11,035 nucleotides of DNA from Gemmatimonadota bacterium. GTDB lineage: Bacteria; Gemmatimonadota; Gemmatimonadetes; Longimicrobiales; Gaopeijiaceae. Made by a program: the position numbers and the translations under genes. The notes under the pieces are model-generated. The model was not told the origin of the DNA and searched no databases. It worked only from the letters and a program-made list of their open reading frames with translations. The DNA is taken from contig JAUQOX010000086.1 of NCBI GenBank assembly GCA_030550695.1, positions 1 to 11,035 on the forward strand. The letters are read 5' to 3'. Below are positions 1 through 6,983 of this stretch, piece by piece (the first letter of the stretch is position 1; each line of letters starts with the position of its first letter).

Positions 1-171
1 CTGGAGGGTTACTTCCCGGGGACACGTCTTTCCCTTCCTCCCCAGGAAAGCCAGAAGGCCCTCCAGATCTCGCCCGTAAGCCGCGACCGTCCGAGGGGCG
101 AGCCCCCGCTCGAAGGCCAGAAAGTCCAGGAAGGGCTCCCTCAGGAAGGAATCCTCCCCACCCCCCCTCAT
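1..171 (-). CDS. XerC/XerD-type tyrosine recombinase, N-terminal fragment (cut by window edge)
   Basis: The first 57 residues of a protein that runs off the left edge of the window. Residues 13-43 (FLDFLAFERGLAPRTVAAY, then GRDLEGLLAFLG) match the SAM-like, core-binding N-terminal domain of Xer tyrosine recombinases, which grips one half-site of the recombination target (dif for chromosome dimer resolution). The catalytic C-terminal domain (R-K-H-R-H-Y) lies outside the window and cannot be checked. The ATG at 171-169 is chosen because AGGAGG ends 7 bases upstream and because its A and TG overlap the dedA stop (ATGA), implying translational coupling. XerC and XerD cannot be told apart from this part, and a phage or other integrase of the same fold is possible. 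The housekeeping setting favours Xer. Confidence 0.8.
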   Translation of the reverse strand, partial: MRGGGEDSFLREPFLDFLAFERGLAPRTVAAYGRDLEGLLAFLGRKGKTCPREVTLQ

Positions 172-797
172 CGGTCCTCCTCCTGTCCTTCTTTCCTCTC
201 CCTCGACCCCAACCACCACCACGCGCCCACAAGACCGAGGAGAAGCACCGCCAGGCCCATGAGGACCAGGTTCGTGTTCTTCACGAATTCCAGGATGGCC
301 GGCAGGTTTCTCCCGGCCTGCAGCCCCAGCCAGGTGAGGGCCCCATACCAGAGCCCCGAGGCCAGGAACAGCGGAGGGGCCACCCGGTGGAAAGGCTGTT
401 CCGTCACCCCGGCAAAAACCGGAACCACCGCCCGGAACCCAGGAACGAAGCGGGCCAGAAAGACCGCCCAAAGGCCGTAACGCTGATAGAAACCCGCCAG
501 TTTCCGGATCTGGTGGGGCTTGAGGAGCCGCCGGCCGGCGCCGACCTGGAAGAACGGCATCCCGAAACGCCGGCCTGCGTAGAATACCCCCAGAGCACCG
601 AGGGTGCTGGCCATCCAGGTGGCCAAAAACACCCACGCAGCACCTGCCCTCCCCGTGGCGGCCAGAAACGCCCCCAGGACCACGAAGGTGTCCGCAGGCA
701 CGGGGGGGAAGATGTTCTCCAGCGCGGCGCCTCCCGCCAACAAGGCATAGAGGAGGAGCGGAGCTTTCCCCTCCAGGAAGGGGAGCCATTCCGTCAT
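168..797 (-). CDS. DedA / VTT-domain integral membrane protein
   Basis: A 209-residue polytopic inner-membrane protein of the DedA (SNARE-associated, VTT) family, whose members act in lipid flipping (undecaprenyl phosphate or phospholipid), proton-dependent transport and envelope homeostasis. Family marks are visible: the re-entrant motif ENIFPPVPAD at 27-36 with acidic residues E27 and D36, and the arginine motif RFVPGFRAVVP at 116-126 with R116 and R122 at the six-residue spacing also seen in E. coli YqjA. Hydrophobic spans lie roughly at 12-30, 38-62, 53-75, 108-130, 140-160 and 175-197, followed by a charged tail. The ATG at 797 lacks a well-spaced Shine-Dalgarno; only G-rich sequence precedes it. 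It follows ispF by 58 bases and its stop overlaps the recombinase start. The substrate cannot be inferred. Confidence 0.9.
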   Translation of the reverse strand: MTEWLPFLEGKAPLLLYALLAGGAALENIFPPVPADTFVVLGAFLAATGRAGAAWVFLATWMASTLGALGVFYAGRRFGMPFFQVGAGRRLLKPHQIRKLAGFYQRYGLWAVFLARFVPGFRAVVPVFAGVTEQPFHRVAPPLFLASGLWYGALTWLGLQAGRNLPAILEFVKNTNLVLMGLAVLLLGLVGAWWWLGSRERKEGQEEDR

Positions 798-855
798 TCC
801 CCTGCCCCCGCTCCGGATCCCATTGCCCGCCCCTCCGGCCCTCAGGCTCGGGAAT

Positions 856-1347
856 TCACCCCGGGCGGTCCGGCCCCGAGCTCTCCACCAAGGCTACCGC
901 AAACACCGCCAGCCCCTCACCCGCACCGATCCACCCCATCCCTTCGTTGGTCTTCCCCTTGATGGAGACGGCGCCGGGGGAAACCCCCAAGACCTGCGCC
1001 ACCCGCAAGCTCATGGCCGGGGCATGGGGGGCGATGCGGGGTCTCTCACACACCACCACCACATCCACGTTCACCGGGCGGTATCCCTTGTTTGCCAGCA
1101 TGTCCACGGCCCGAGCCAGCAGCATCAAGGAATCCGCATCCTTCCATTCCGGGTCCCCCGGCGGGAAGTGACGGCCCACATCGCCCTCCGCCACAGCCCC
1201 GAGAAGGGCGTCCACCAGGGCATGGGCCACGGCATCGCCGTCGGAGTGCCCCGCGAGGCCCGGCTCCCCTGGGATGGCCACCCCTCCCAAGATGAGCGGC
1301 CGTTCGGGGTCGAATCGGTGAGAGTCGTAGCCGAAGCCCACCCGCAT
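856..1347 (-). CDS. ispF: 2-C-methyl-D-erythritol 2,4-cyclodiphosphate synthase
   Basis: A 163-residue cytoplasmic enzyme of the MEP isoprenoid pathway that cyclises CDP-methylerythritol 2-phosphate to methylerythritol 2,4-cyclodiphosphate with release of CMP; the family works as a trimer. The zinc ligands D8, H10 and H42 are all present, in GYDSHRF and HSDGDAVAHAL. The flexible-loop segment ADSLMLL (71-77) and the C-terminal signature KGKTNEGMGWIGAGEG (130-145, with T133 and E135) are intact. Length is normal. There is no ispD next to it, although the two are often adjacent or fused. The ATG at 1347 has only a weak upstream purine run (AGGCAGG). It begins 28 bases after the U-tract of the fabF terminator, and no clear promoter is visible in that short leader. 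Confidence 0.97.
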   Translation of the reverse strand: MRVGFGYDSHRFDPERPLILGGVAIPGEPGLAGHSDGDAVAHALVDALLGAVAEGDVGRHFPPGDPEWKDADSLMLLARAVDMLANKGYRPVNVDVVVVCERPRIAPHAPAMSLRVAQVLGVSPGAVSIKGKTNEGMGWIGAGEGLAVFAVALVESSGPDRPG

Positions 1348-1375
1348 GTGTCGCGCCTGCCTGAGGGACAGTTAG

Positions 1376-1402
1376 AAAAAAGGCGGACCGCTAAGCCCGC
1401 CT
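1376..1402 (-). terminator. Intrinsic terminator after fabF
   Basis: On the minus strand, AGGCGGGC (1402-1395) pairs with GTCCGCCT (1388-1381), an 8-bp stem with one G-U pair and a 6-base loop, followed at once by an uninterrupted T run (1381-1376). This is a textbook Rho-independent terminator for minus-strand transcription. It lies 40 bases past the fabF stop and closes the fatty-acid operon. No T run follows on the plus strand, so it is one-directional. Confidence 0.85.
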
Positions 1403-1442
1403 ACGCCGAACTTCCGTTGTCGGTAGGCCGACCCTCCAAACG

Positions 1443-2720
1443 CTAGTCCTCCCACCGACGGATCACCAGGGCTACGTTGTGTCCTCCGAAGCCGAAGGAA
1501 TTCGTCATGGCCACCCGTACCGGCCGATCCACGCTCCGGTTGAAGGCATAGTCGAGATCGCACTCGGGATCGGGCTGGGAGAAGTTGATGGTGGGAGGAA
1601 TCTTCCCTTCCCGGGCCACCAGGGCCGTGATCACGGCCTCCAGAGCCCCAGCGCCTCCCAGAAGGTGGCCGGTCATGGATTTCGTGGAACTCACCACCAG
1701 GCGATAGGCGTGTTCCCCGAACAATGACTTGATGGCCTTGGTCTCGGTGACGTCGTTGTGGGGGGTGGAGGTCCCGTGGGCGTTGATGTAATCCACCTCT
1801 TCCGGAGCCACACCGGCGTCTTGCAGGGCAAACGCCATGGCCAGCCGGGCGCCCACACCCTCCGGTTCCGGTGCCGTAATGTGATAGGCGTCGCCGGTAG
1901 CACCGTAGCCCACCACTTCGGCCAGGATGGGCGCACCCCGGGCGAGGGCGTGCTCCAAGGTTTCCAGGACCAAGGCAGCCGCCCCCTCGCCGATGACGAA
2001 ACCGTCCCGGGAGGCGTCAAAGGGCCGGCTCGCTCCCTGGGGATCGTCGTTGCGGGTGGACATGGCCTTCATGGCCGAGAAGCCGGCGATGCACAGGGGG
2101 GTGATGGCCGCCTCCGTCCCGCCGGTGATCATGATGTCGGCGTCCCCCCTCTGGAGGATCCGAAAGGCATCTCCGACGGCGTGCGCGCTGGAGGCACACG
2201 CCGACACCGTGGCGTAGTTGGGACCCTGAGCACCGTAGCGAATGGAAAGAACCCCGGCGGCCATGTCCGGAATGAACATCGGCACAAAGAACGGGCTTAC
2301 CCTCTTGGGCCCCTTGGCAATGAGCACCCGGGTCTGCTCCTCGAAGGTGTACATCCCCCCGATGCCGCTCCCGAACACAACTCCGAAGCGGTCGGCCCTG
2401 AGCTTGGCCCGGCTCTCGGGTGTGCCCAGACCCGCATGGGTCATGGCCTCCTCGGCCACCGCCACCGCGAATTGGACGAATCGGTCGTTCCGCTTCACCT
2501 CCTTGGCATCCAGGTACCTTCCCGGATCGAAGCCCTTCACCTCACAAGCGATCCGCGTGGCGTAATCCTCGGTGGCTTCGAACTGGGTAATGGGACCAGC
2601 CCCGCTCCTGCCTTCCAGCAGAGCTTGCCAGGTGGTGGCCGTATCGTTCCCCAAAGGCGTCACCAGGCCCACGCCCGTGATCACGACACGGTTTTCCGCA
2701 CCCCTACGTGGAATCGGCAT
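1443..2720 (-). CDS. fabF: Beta-ketoacyl-ACP synthase II
   Basis: A 425-residue condensing enzyme of type II fatty acid synthesis. It elongates acyl-ACP with malonyl-ACP, releasing CO2. The KAS II triad is complete: nucleophile C175 (TVSACASSAH), H315 (NAHGTSTPHND) and H352 (STKSMTGHLLGGAGA, with K347), plus the C-terminal NSFGFGGHN loop (407-414). The expected RVVITGVGLVTPLG start motif begins at residue 11. I chose the ATG at 2720. A TTG five codons upstream in frame (2735) has no ribosome site and would add residues not typical of the family. The ATG has only a weak GGAACGCGGAAG purine stretch in front. It follows acpP by 30 bases and is the last gene before the terminator. Confidence 0.97.
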   Translation of the reverse strand: MPIPRRGAENRVVITGVGLVTPLGNDTATTWQALLEGRSGAGPITQFEATEDYATRIACEVKGFDPGRYLDAKEVKRNDRFVQFAVAVAEEAMTHAGLGTPESRAKLRADRFGVVFGSGIGGMYTFEEQTRVLIAKGPKRVSPFFVPMFIPDMAAGVLSIRYGAQGPNYATVSACASSAHAVGDAFRILQRGDADIMITGGTEAAITPLCIAGFSAMKAMSTRNDDPQGASRPFDASRDGFVIGEGAAALVLETLEHALARGAPILAEVVGYGATGDAYHITAPEPEGVGARLAMAFALQDAGVAPEEVDYINAHGTSTPHNDVTETKAIKSLFGEHAYRLVVSSTKSMTGHLLGGAGALEAVITALVAREGKIPPTINFSQPDPECDLDYAFNRSVDRPVRVAMTNSFGFGGHNVALVIRRWED

Positions 2721-2736
2721 CTTCCGCGTTCCCAAG

Positions 2737-2750
2737 GGCGGGAGGCCGCC
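2737..2750 (-). other. Small stem-loop between acpP and fabF
   Basis: Minus-strand GGCGG (2750-2746) pairs with CCGCC (2741-2737) around a 4-base loop, starting immediately after the acpP stop. No T tract follows, so it is not an intrinsic terminator. It could protect the 3' end of an acpP transcript or slow ribosome entry to fabF. In DNA of this GC content a 5-bp GC stem can also arise by chance. Confidence 0.35.
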
Positions 2751-2990
2751 TCAGCCAAGACGCTGCTTGAGGTACGCGATGGCATCACCCACGGTACGGA
2801 GCTGCTCGGCATCCTCGTCGGGGATGTCCACCCCGAACTCTTCTTCGAAGGCCATGACCAGTTCCACGGTGTCCAGCGAGTCGGCCCCGAGATCTTCCAC
2901 AAAAGAAGCCTCAGGCGTCACCTTCTCCGGGTCCACTCCCAGCTCGTTGATGATGATCTCTTTGACCTTGGCTTCGGCGCTGTCCGACAT
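2751..2990 (-). CDS. acpP: Acyl carrier protein
   Basis: A 79-residue acidic helical protein that carries growing acyl chains as thioesters on a 4'-phosphopantetheine arm. The attachment site is S38 in the canonical LGADSLDTVEL motif, and the downstream helix II region (EEEFGVDIPDEDAEQL) is the usual acidic recognition face for Fab enzymes. Length and charge are normal. The ATG at 2990 is preceded by AAGGGGGG at a good ribosome-binding distance, one of the better sites in this operon, which fits the high ACP demand. It lies between fabG (70-base gap, with no clear promoter seen) and fabF, the common bacterial order. Confidence 0.98.
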   Translation of the reverse strand: MSDSAEAKVKEIIINELGVDPEKVTPEASFVEDLGADSLDTVELVMAFEEEFGVDIPDEDAEQLRTVGDAIAYLKQRLG

Positions 2991-3060
2991 CCGTTCCCCC
3001 CTTGCGAGATGAAGATCGACCTAGCCTGCGACCCTATGACCACCGTGGGACGGCGGAGCG

Positions 3061-3828
3061 CTACCCGGCCATGACCATGCCACCGTCCACGGCCAATACC
3101 TGACCTGTAATGTAGCGAGCCCGTGGCCCAACCAGGAAGCGTACCACCCCGGCCACGTCCTCCGGCTCCCCCAAGGTTCCCAGGGGGATACGGGCCTGGA
3201 GACCCTCGACGACCTCCGTCGGCAGCTTCTCGGTCATCGCCGTCCTGATGAACCCCGGCGCGACGGCATTGCACCGGATCCCTCGAGAGGCCAGCTCCCG
3301 GGCTACGCTCTTGGTGAAACCCAGCAGGCCCGCCTTGGACGCCGCGTAGTTCGCCTGTCCCGCGTTTCCCATGAGCCCGATGACCGAGGCAATGTTCACG
3401 ATGGCCCCCTTCCGCCGCTTCATCATCCCCCGGACCGCCGCCTTGGTCACCAGGAAAACGCCCTTCAAATTGACCGCCAAGACCCCATCCCACTCCTCCT
3501 CGCTCATGCGCAACAGGAGGTTGTCCCGGGTGATCCCCGCATTGTTCACCAGGATGCTGAGAGGCCCCACCTCCACCTCCACCCTCTCCACGACAGCCTG
3601 GACCTCCGAGGCATTCCGCACGTCGGCCGAATAGCCACGGTGCCCCTCCCCGGGAAGGGAAGCCGCCGCCGAATCCACGGTGGCCGGATCCACGTCCACC
3701 ACCGCCACTTTGGCCCCTCCCAGGGCCAACTCCCGGGCAATGGCCAGCCCAATGCCCCGGCCGGCTCCCGTGACCAAGGCTACTTCGCCCCGGAGTTCAG
3801 AGCCCTCCACCGCCGGCATCTCGGTCAT
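3061..3828 (-). CDS. fabG: 3-oxoacyl-ACP reductase (short-chain dehydrogenase)
   Basis: A 255-residue classical short-chain dehydrogenase that reduces 3-oxoacyl-ACP to 3-hydroxyacyl-ACP in each elongation round. Visible motifs are the nucleotide loop TGAGRGIG (20-27), D69 in the ADV turn, NNAG (95-98), N120, S148, the catalytic Y161-x-x-x-K165 (YAASK) and the PGFIRTAMT loop after strand 6. It has about ten extra N-terminal residues before strand 1. The end of strand 2 reads VAVVDVDP, with acidic D45 and D47 where NADPH-using FabG proteins usually have small or basic residues, so the cofactor may be NADH (inference). GGAGGG overlaps the fabD stop and supports the ATG at 3828, 3 bases after that stop. 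Its place in the fab operon makes the FabG assignment firm compared with other SDRs. Confidence 0.95.
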   Translation of the reverse strand: MTEMPAVEGSELRGEVALVTGAGRGIGLAIARELALGGAKVAVVDVDPATVDSAAASLPGEGHRGYSADVRNASEVQAVVERVEVEVGPLSILVNNAGITRDNLLLRMSEEEWDGVLAVNLKGVFLVTKAAVRGMMKRRKGAIVNIASVIGLMGNAGQANYAASKAGLLGFTKSVARELASRGIRCNAVAPGFIRTAMTEKLPTEVVEGLQARIPLGTLGEPEDVAGVVRFLVGPRARYITGQVLAVDGGMVMAG

Positions 3829-3831
3829 CCG

Positions 3832-4758
3832 CTACCCTCCCAACCGATCCAGGTCCTTTGGGTTCCCCACGGACATGCAGGGGATCTCCGGTACCACCCT
3901 TTTGGTCAGCCCGCAGAGCACGGAGCCGGCTCCTACCTCCAAAAAACGGTCGGCCCCCTGCTCCACCATGTTCCGCAAAGATTCAGCCCAGCGCACCGGT
4001 GAAGTGAGTTGTTCCACCAAGAGGTTCCTGGCCTGTTTCCCCTCCAGAACCGGCGCGGCCGTCACATTCGAGTACACGGGGTAGGACGGGTCGAAGAAGT
4101 CTAGAGCTTCCAGGGCGACCCGCAATCCCTCCCGGGCAGGCGCCATGAGGGGCGAATGGAAAGCTCCCGACACCGCCAGAGGGAGCACTCGCTTGGCCCC
4201 CGCCTCCCGGGCCAGGGCCATGGCCCTCTCCACCCCTTCCACCTCCCCGCTCACTACGACCTGGCCCGGCGCGTTATAGTTGGCCGGGACGCAAACTTTC
4301 CCCATCTCCTGGACCATCCGGCAAATCTCGGCGACCGCGGCATCCTCCAGCCCGAGGACAGCTGCCATGGTCCCGGGCCGCTCCACGCCGGCGGCGTACA
4401 TGAGTTCCCCCCGGATCCGCACCGCCCTGAGGGCGTCGGGGAAAGAGAGAGTTCCGGCCGCGGCGTGGGCGGTGAACTCGCCCAAAGAATGACCCGCCGC
4501 CATTCCACCCTGCCCCGGCACCCCTTGACCCAAGACGCGAAGAACCGCCACGGAGTGCACCAGAAGGGCTGGCTGGGCGTTGCGGGTCAGGACCAATTCC
4601 TCCGCGGGCCCCTCCCACATCAGGCGGGAAAGGGCTGTGCCCAGCAGGTCGTCGGCCTCTTCAAAGACCAGCCGCGCTTCGACAAAGGCCTCCGCCAAGT
4701 CCTTGCCCATTCCCACGAATTGCGAGCCCTGGCCGGGAAACAACAGTGCAGTCGCCAT
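3832..4758 (-). CDS. fabD: Malonyl-CoA:ACP transacylase
   Basis: A 308-residue cytoplasmic acyltransferase that moves malonyl groups from CoA to holo-ACP. It shows the N-terminal FPGQGSQ motif (7-13), the nucleophile S91 in GHSLGE, R116 (RIRGELM) that binds the malonyl carboxylate, and H201 in GAFHSPLM as catalytic base. Length is typical. The ATG at 4758 is chosen because a strong GGAGGTGA site ends about 5 bases upstream. An in-frame GTG at 4773 lies inside that ribosome site and is rejected. It lies 30 bases after fabH, and fabG follows within 3 bases of its stop, so the three are surely co-transcribed. Confidence 0.97.
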   Translation of the reverse strand: MATALLFPGQGSQFVGMGKDLAEAFVEARLVFEEADDLLGTALSRLMWEGPAEELVLTRNAQPALLVHSVAVLRVLGQGVPGQGGMAAGHSLGEFTAHAAAGTLSFPDALRAVRIRGELMYAAGVERPGTMAAVLGLEDAAVAEICRMVQEMGKVCVPANYNAPGQVVVSGEVEGVERAMALAREAGAKRVLPLAVSGAFHSPLMAPAREGLRVALEALDFFDPSYPVYSNVTAAPVLEGKQARNLLVEQLTSPVRWAESLRNMVEQGADRFLEVGAGSVLCGLTKRVVPEIPCMSVGNPKDLDRLGG

Positions 4759-4788
4759 TCTTTCACCTCCCACGCCCCCAAACCCAGC

Positions 4789-5784
4789 CTAGAGCCGGAG
4801 GGTCATCCCCGACCAGGTGAACCCCGCCCCGAAGGCCACGGCCAGGACCAGCGACCCGGGCCCCACCACCTTCCTCTCCAGCGCCTCGTCCAGAGCCACC
4901 GGAATGGAGGCGGAGCTCATATTTCCGTATCGGTCCACGTTCACGTAGACCTTCTCTTGGGGGATCCCGGCATACTTGGCGGTGGCATCGATAATCCGGA
5001 GATTGGCCTGATGCGGTACCAGAAGGTCAATGTCCGCTCCGGTGAGGCCCGCCCGGGAAAGGGCCAGGTCCGCACCTTCCGCCATGGAACGCACGGCGTT
5101 TTTGAACACCTCCCGGCCGGCCATCTTGACGAAGTGGTCCTTTCGATCCAAGACCTCGTGGGTCATGGGAACGAGGGCCCCTCCGGCTGGCCGATAGAGA
5201 AGATTGGCCAGGGTGCCGTCCGACTTGTGATGGCTGGAGAGGATCCCCCGGTCCCCGCTGGTCCTCCGCAACACACCGGCCCCCGCCCCATCCCCGAACA
5301 GGACACAGGTGGCCCGGTCTTCCCAGTCTATGATGGCACTCATCTTCTCCGTCGCCACCACCAGAGCGATCTCCCCCCGCCCCGCTGCGATGTATCCCTC
5401 GGCCACCGACAGGCCGAACAGCCATCCCGGACACGCTGCCGAAATGTCGAAGGCCATGGCGTTGGAGGCCCCGATGAGAGCTTGAATATCGCAGGCCGTG
5501 GAGGGCAGCCACCGGTCGGGAGTAGCGGTGGACACCACAAGGATGTCCACTTCCCCCGGCTCCACGCCGGCTTTGGCCATGGCTCGACGAGCTGCCTCAG
5601 CCCCCATGAAGGCTGCACCCTCGTCCGGCCCGGCGATGCGCCTTTCCCGGATTCCGGTACGCTCCCGAATCCACTCGTCGGAGGTGTCCACCATCCTCTC
5701 GAGGTCCTGGTTGGTGAGGATCCGCTCGGGGAGATAGCGGCCGGTTGCCACCAACTCCACCAGGGGACGCGGCTTCTTGACCAT
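4789..5784 (-). CDS. fabH: Beta-ketoacyl-ACP synthase III
   Basis: A 331-residue condensing enzyme that starts fatty acid synthesis by joining an acyl-CoA primer to malonyl-ACP. The C-H-N triad is C118 (ISAACPGWLFG), H258 (VPHQANLRII) and N288 (YGNMSSAS). The N-terminal TSDEWIRERTGIRERR motif is characteristic of KAS III. The primer (acetyl- or branched-chain CoA) cannot be read reliably from sequence. The ATG at 5784 begins 5 bases after the plsX stop and has no convincing Shine-Dalgarno nearby, so its translation probably depends on ribosomes finishing plsX. Confidence 0.97.
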   Translation of the reverse strand: MVKKPRPLVELVATGRYLPERILTNQDLERMVDTSDEWIRERTGIRERRIAGPDEGAAFMGAEAARRAMAKAGVEPGEVDILVVSTATPDRWLPSTACDIQALIGASNAMAFDISAACPGWLFGLSVAEGYIAAGRGEIALVVATEKMSAIIDWEDRATCVLFGDGAGAGVLRRTSGDRGILSSHHKSDGTLANLLYRPAGGALVPMTHEVLDRKDHFVKMAGREVFKNAVRSMAEGADLALSRAGLTGADIDLLVPHQANLRIIDATAKYAGIPQEKVYVNVDRYGNMSSASIPVALDEALERKVVGPGSLVLAVAFGAGFTWSGMTLRL

Positions 5785-5789
5785 TGGGC

Positions 5790-6785
5790 TTAGACCGTGA
5801 TTCCGTTCTCCCGGGCCAGTTCCCGGGCCATGTGAGAAACCATCCCCGACCGGATGGCCTCTGCCGCCACGCCGATGGCATTGCGGATGGCCCTGGCCGG
5901 AGACGCCCCGTGCATGATGATGGTGACTCCGTTCACTCCCAAGAGGGGGGCACCTCCGTACTCCGCATAGTCGAGCACCCGAAAGATCTCATCCAACTTG
6001 AGGGACTCCGCGTGCTGGGCCTGGAGTTCCCTCTTCAACAGACCGATGACGAACTCCGCCACCGACTCATAGAACTTGAGGATCAGGTTGCCGGCGAAAC
6101 CATCGCATACCAGCACGTCGCAGGCGCCACGGATAATCTCCCGAGCCTCTACGTTCCCCACGAACCGGAGCTGAGAGGCAGCCAGAAGCTTATGGGCCTC
6201 CACCGCCAGCTCGTTCCCTTTCTCCGGCTCTTCGCCGATGTTCAGTAGACCGACTCTGGGCTGCTCCAAACCCAGCAGATCCTGCGCGTAGATTCGGCCC
6301 AGCAACGCAAACTGCAGCAGATGGTGGGGCTTGCAATCCACGTTGGCGCCGGCGTCCAGAAGGAGCGTGGGACCCGCGGCGGTGGGGAGGACGGCACCGA
6401 TGGCCGGCCGATCCACGCCCGGCAGCGGACGAAGGAAAAACAGGGATGCTGCCATGACCGCTCCGGTGGACCCGGCACTCACGAAAGCTTCGGCACGGCC
6501 CTCCCGTTGCAACTTCACCCCCACCACGATGGACGAATTCGGCTTCTTCCTGACGGCCGCGGCAGGAGGCTCTCCGGGGGCGATCCGTTCCGGGGCGTGA
6601 ACGAGGGTGAGACGGCCCTCCCGGGGCGACGCACCGTGTCGGGCAAGCTCCTGGGAGACGAGTTGCTGGTCGCCGACAAGAATGAGTTCGAAGGGGAACG
6701 GGAAGGCCTCCAAGGCCTCTAAGGCCCCTTCCACTTCCGGCCCCGGGGACGTGTCCGTCCCCATGGCATCAAGGGCAATACGCAA
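5790..6785 (-). CDS. plsX: Phosphate acyltransferase PlsX
   Basis: A 331-residue peripheral membrane-associated enzyme that converts acyl-ACP and phosphate to acyl-phosphate, the donor for PlsY in phospholipid synthesis. Family motifs are the N-terminal IALDAMGTD (3-11), SAGSTGAVMAAS (103-114), LLDAGANVDCKP (142-153), GLLNIGEEPEKGN (179-191) and CDGFAGN (227-233). Two motif residues differ from the most common form: T10 where MGGD is usual, and S106 where SAGNTG is usual. The start codon is TTG at 6785, fixed by the conserved MRIALDAMG beginning. No Shine-Dalgarno precedes it (the upstream bases are C-rich), and it lies in the same frame as rpmF, 15 bases past that stop. Re-initiation after rpmF is likely. 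Confidence 0.96.
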   Translation of the reverse strand: MRIALDAMGTDTSPGPEVEGALEALEAFPFPFELILVGDQQLVSQELARHGASPREGRLTLVHAPERIAPGEPPAAAVRKKPNSSIVVGVKLQREGRAEAFVSAGSTGAVMAASLFFLRPLPGVDRPAIGAVLPTAAGPTLLLDAGANVDCKPHHLLQFALLGRIYAQDLLGLEQPRVGLLNIGEEPEKGNELAVEAHKLLAASQLRFVGNVEAREIIRGACDVLVCDGFAGNLILKFYESVAEFVIGLLKRELQAQHAESLKLDEIFRVLDYAEYGGAPLLGVNGVTIIMHGASPARAIRNAIGVAAEAIRSGMVSHMARELARENGITV

Positions 6786-6800
6786 GGGACAGCAGGGGGG

Positions 6801-6983
6801 TCAGGCCTGTTCCGTTTCCAGCACGGCCGTGTCGCGGTAGTAGCCGCAGGTAGGACACACGCGGTGGGGCCGCCTGGGATCACCGCAGCGGGGGCAAGCC
6901 TGAGTCACCACCAACTCGGCCTTGTAGTGGGTCCAGCGCTTGCGCTTGCGCTGCTTGGAAACCCTCTTCTTAGGAACTGCCAT
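6801..6983 (-). CDS. rpmF: 50S ribosomal protein L32
   Basis: A 60-residue basic protein of the large ribosomal subunit. It begins MAVPKKRVSKQRKRKRW, the standard L32 start, and ends in a zinc ribbon with C30-x-x-C33 and C43-x-x-C46, so this is the zinc-binding (C+) form. The ATG at 6983 has a GGAGA site about 7 bases upstream and overlaps the end of yceD by 14 bases. The frame stays open upstream to 7166, but those residues are yceD sequence in another frame and are not part of the gene. The yceD-rpmF pair beside plsX is widely conserved and links ribosome and membrane synthesis. Confidence 0.97.
   Translation of the reverse strand: MAVPKKRVSKQRKRKRWTHYKAELVVTQACPRCGDPRRPHRVCPTCGYYRDTAVLETEQA

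Noticed and set aside
2721..2735. A TTG start five codons upstream of fabF
   Set aside because: No ribosome site in front of it, and the family N-terminus fits the ATG at 2720.
2991..3060. A possible internal promoter for acpP in the 70-base gap after fabG
   Set aside because: I could not find a -10/-35 pair with acceptable match and spacing; only a ribosome site is clear.
1758..3074. A 438-codon open frame on the plus strand
   Set aside because: Antisense to fabF and acpP, low-complexity composition and no domain or ribosome site that stands out.
4759..4773. A GTG start for fabD at 4773
   Set aside because: The GTG falls inside the GGAGGTGA ribosome site that serves the ATG at 4758.
4156..5793. 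A 545-codon open frame on the plus strand
   Set aside because: It lies antisense to fabD and fabH, which have full catalytic motifs. The product is rich in G, H, P and R with no recognisable domain, as expected for a shadow frame in high-GC DNA.
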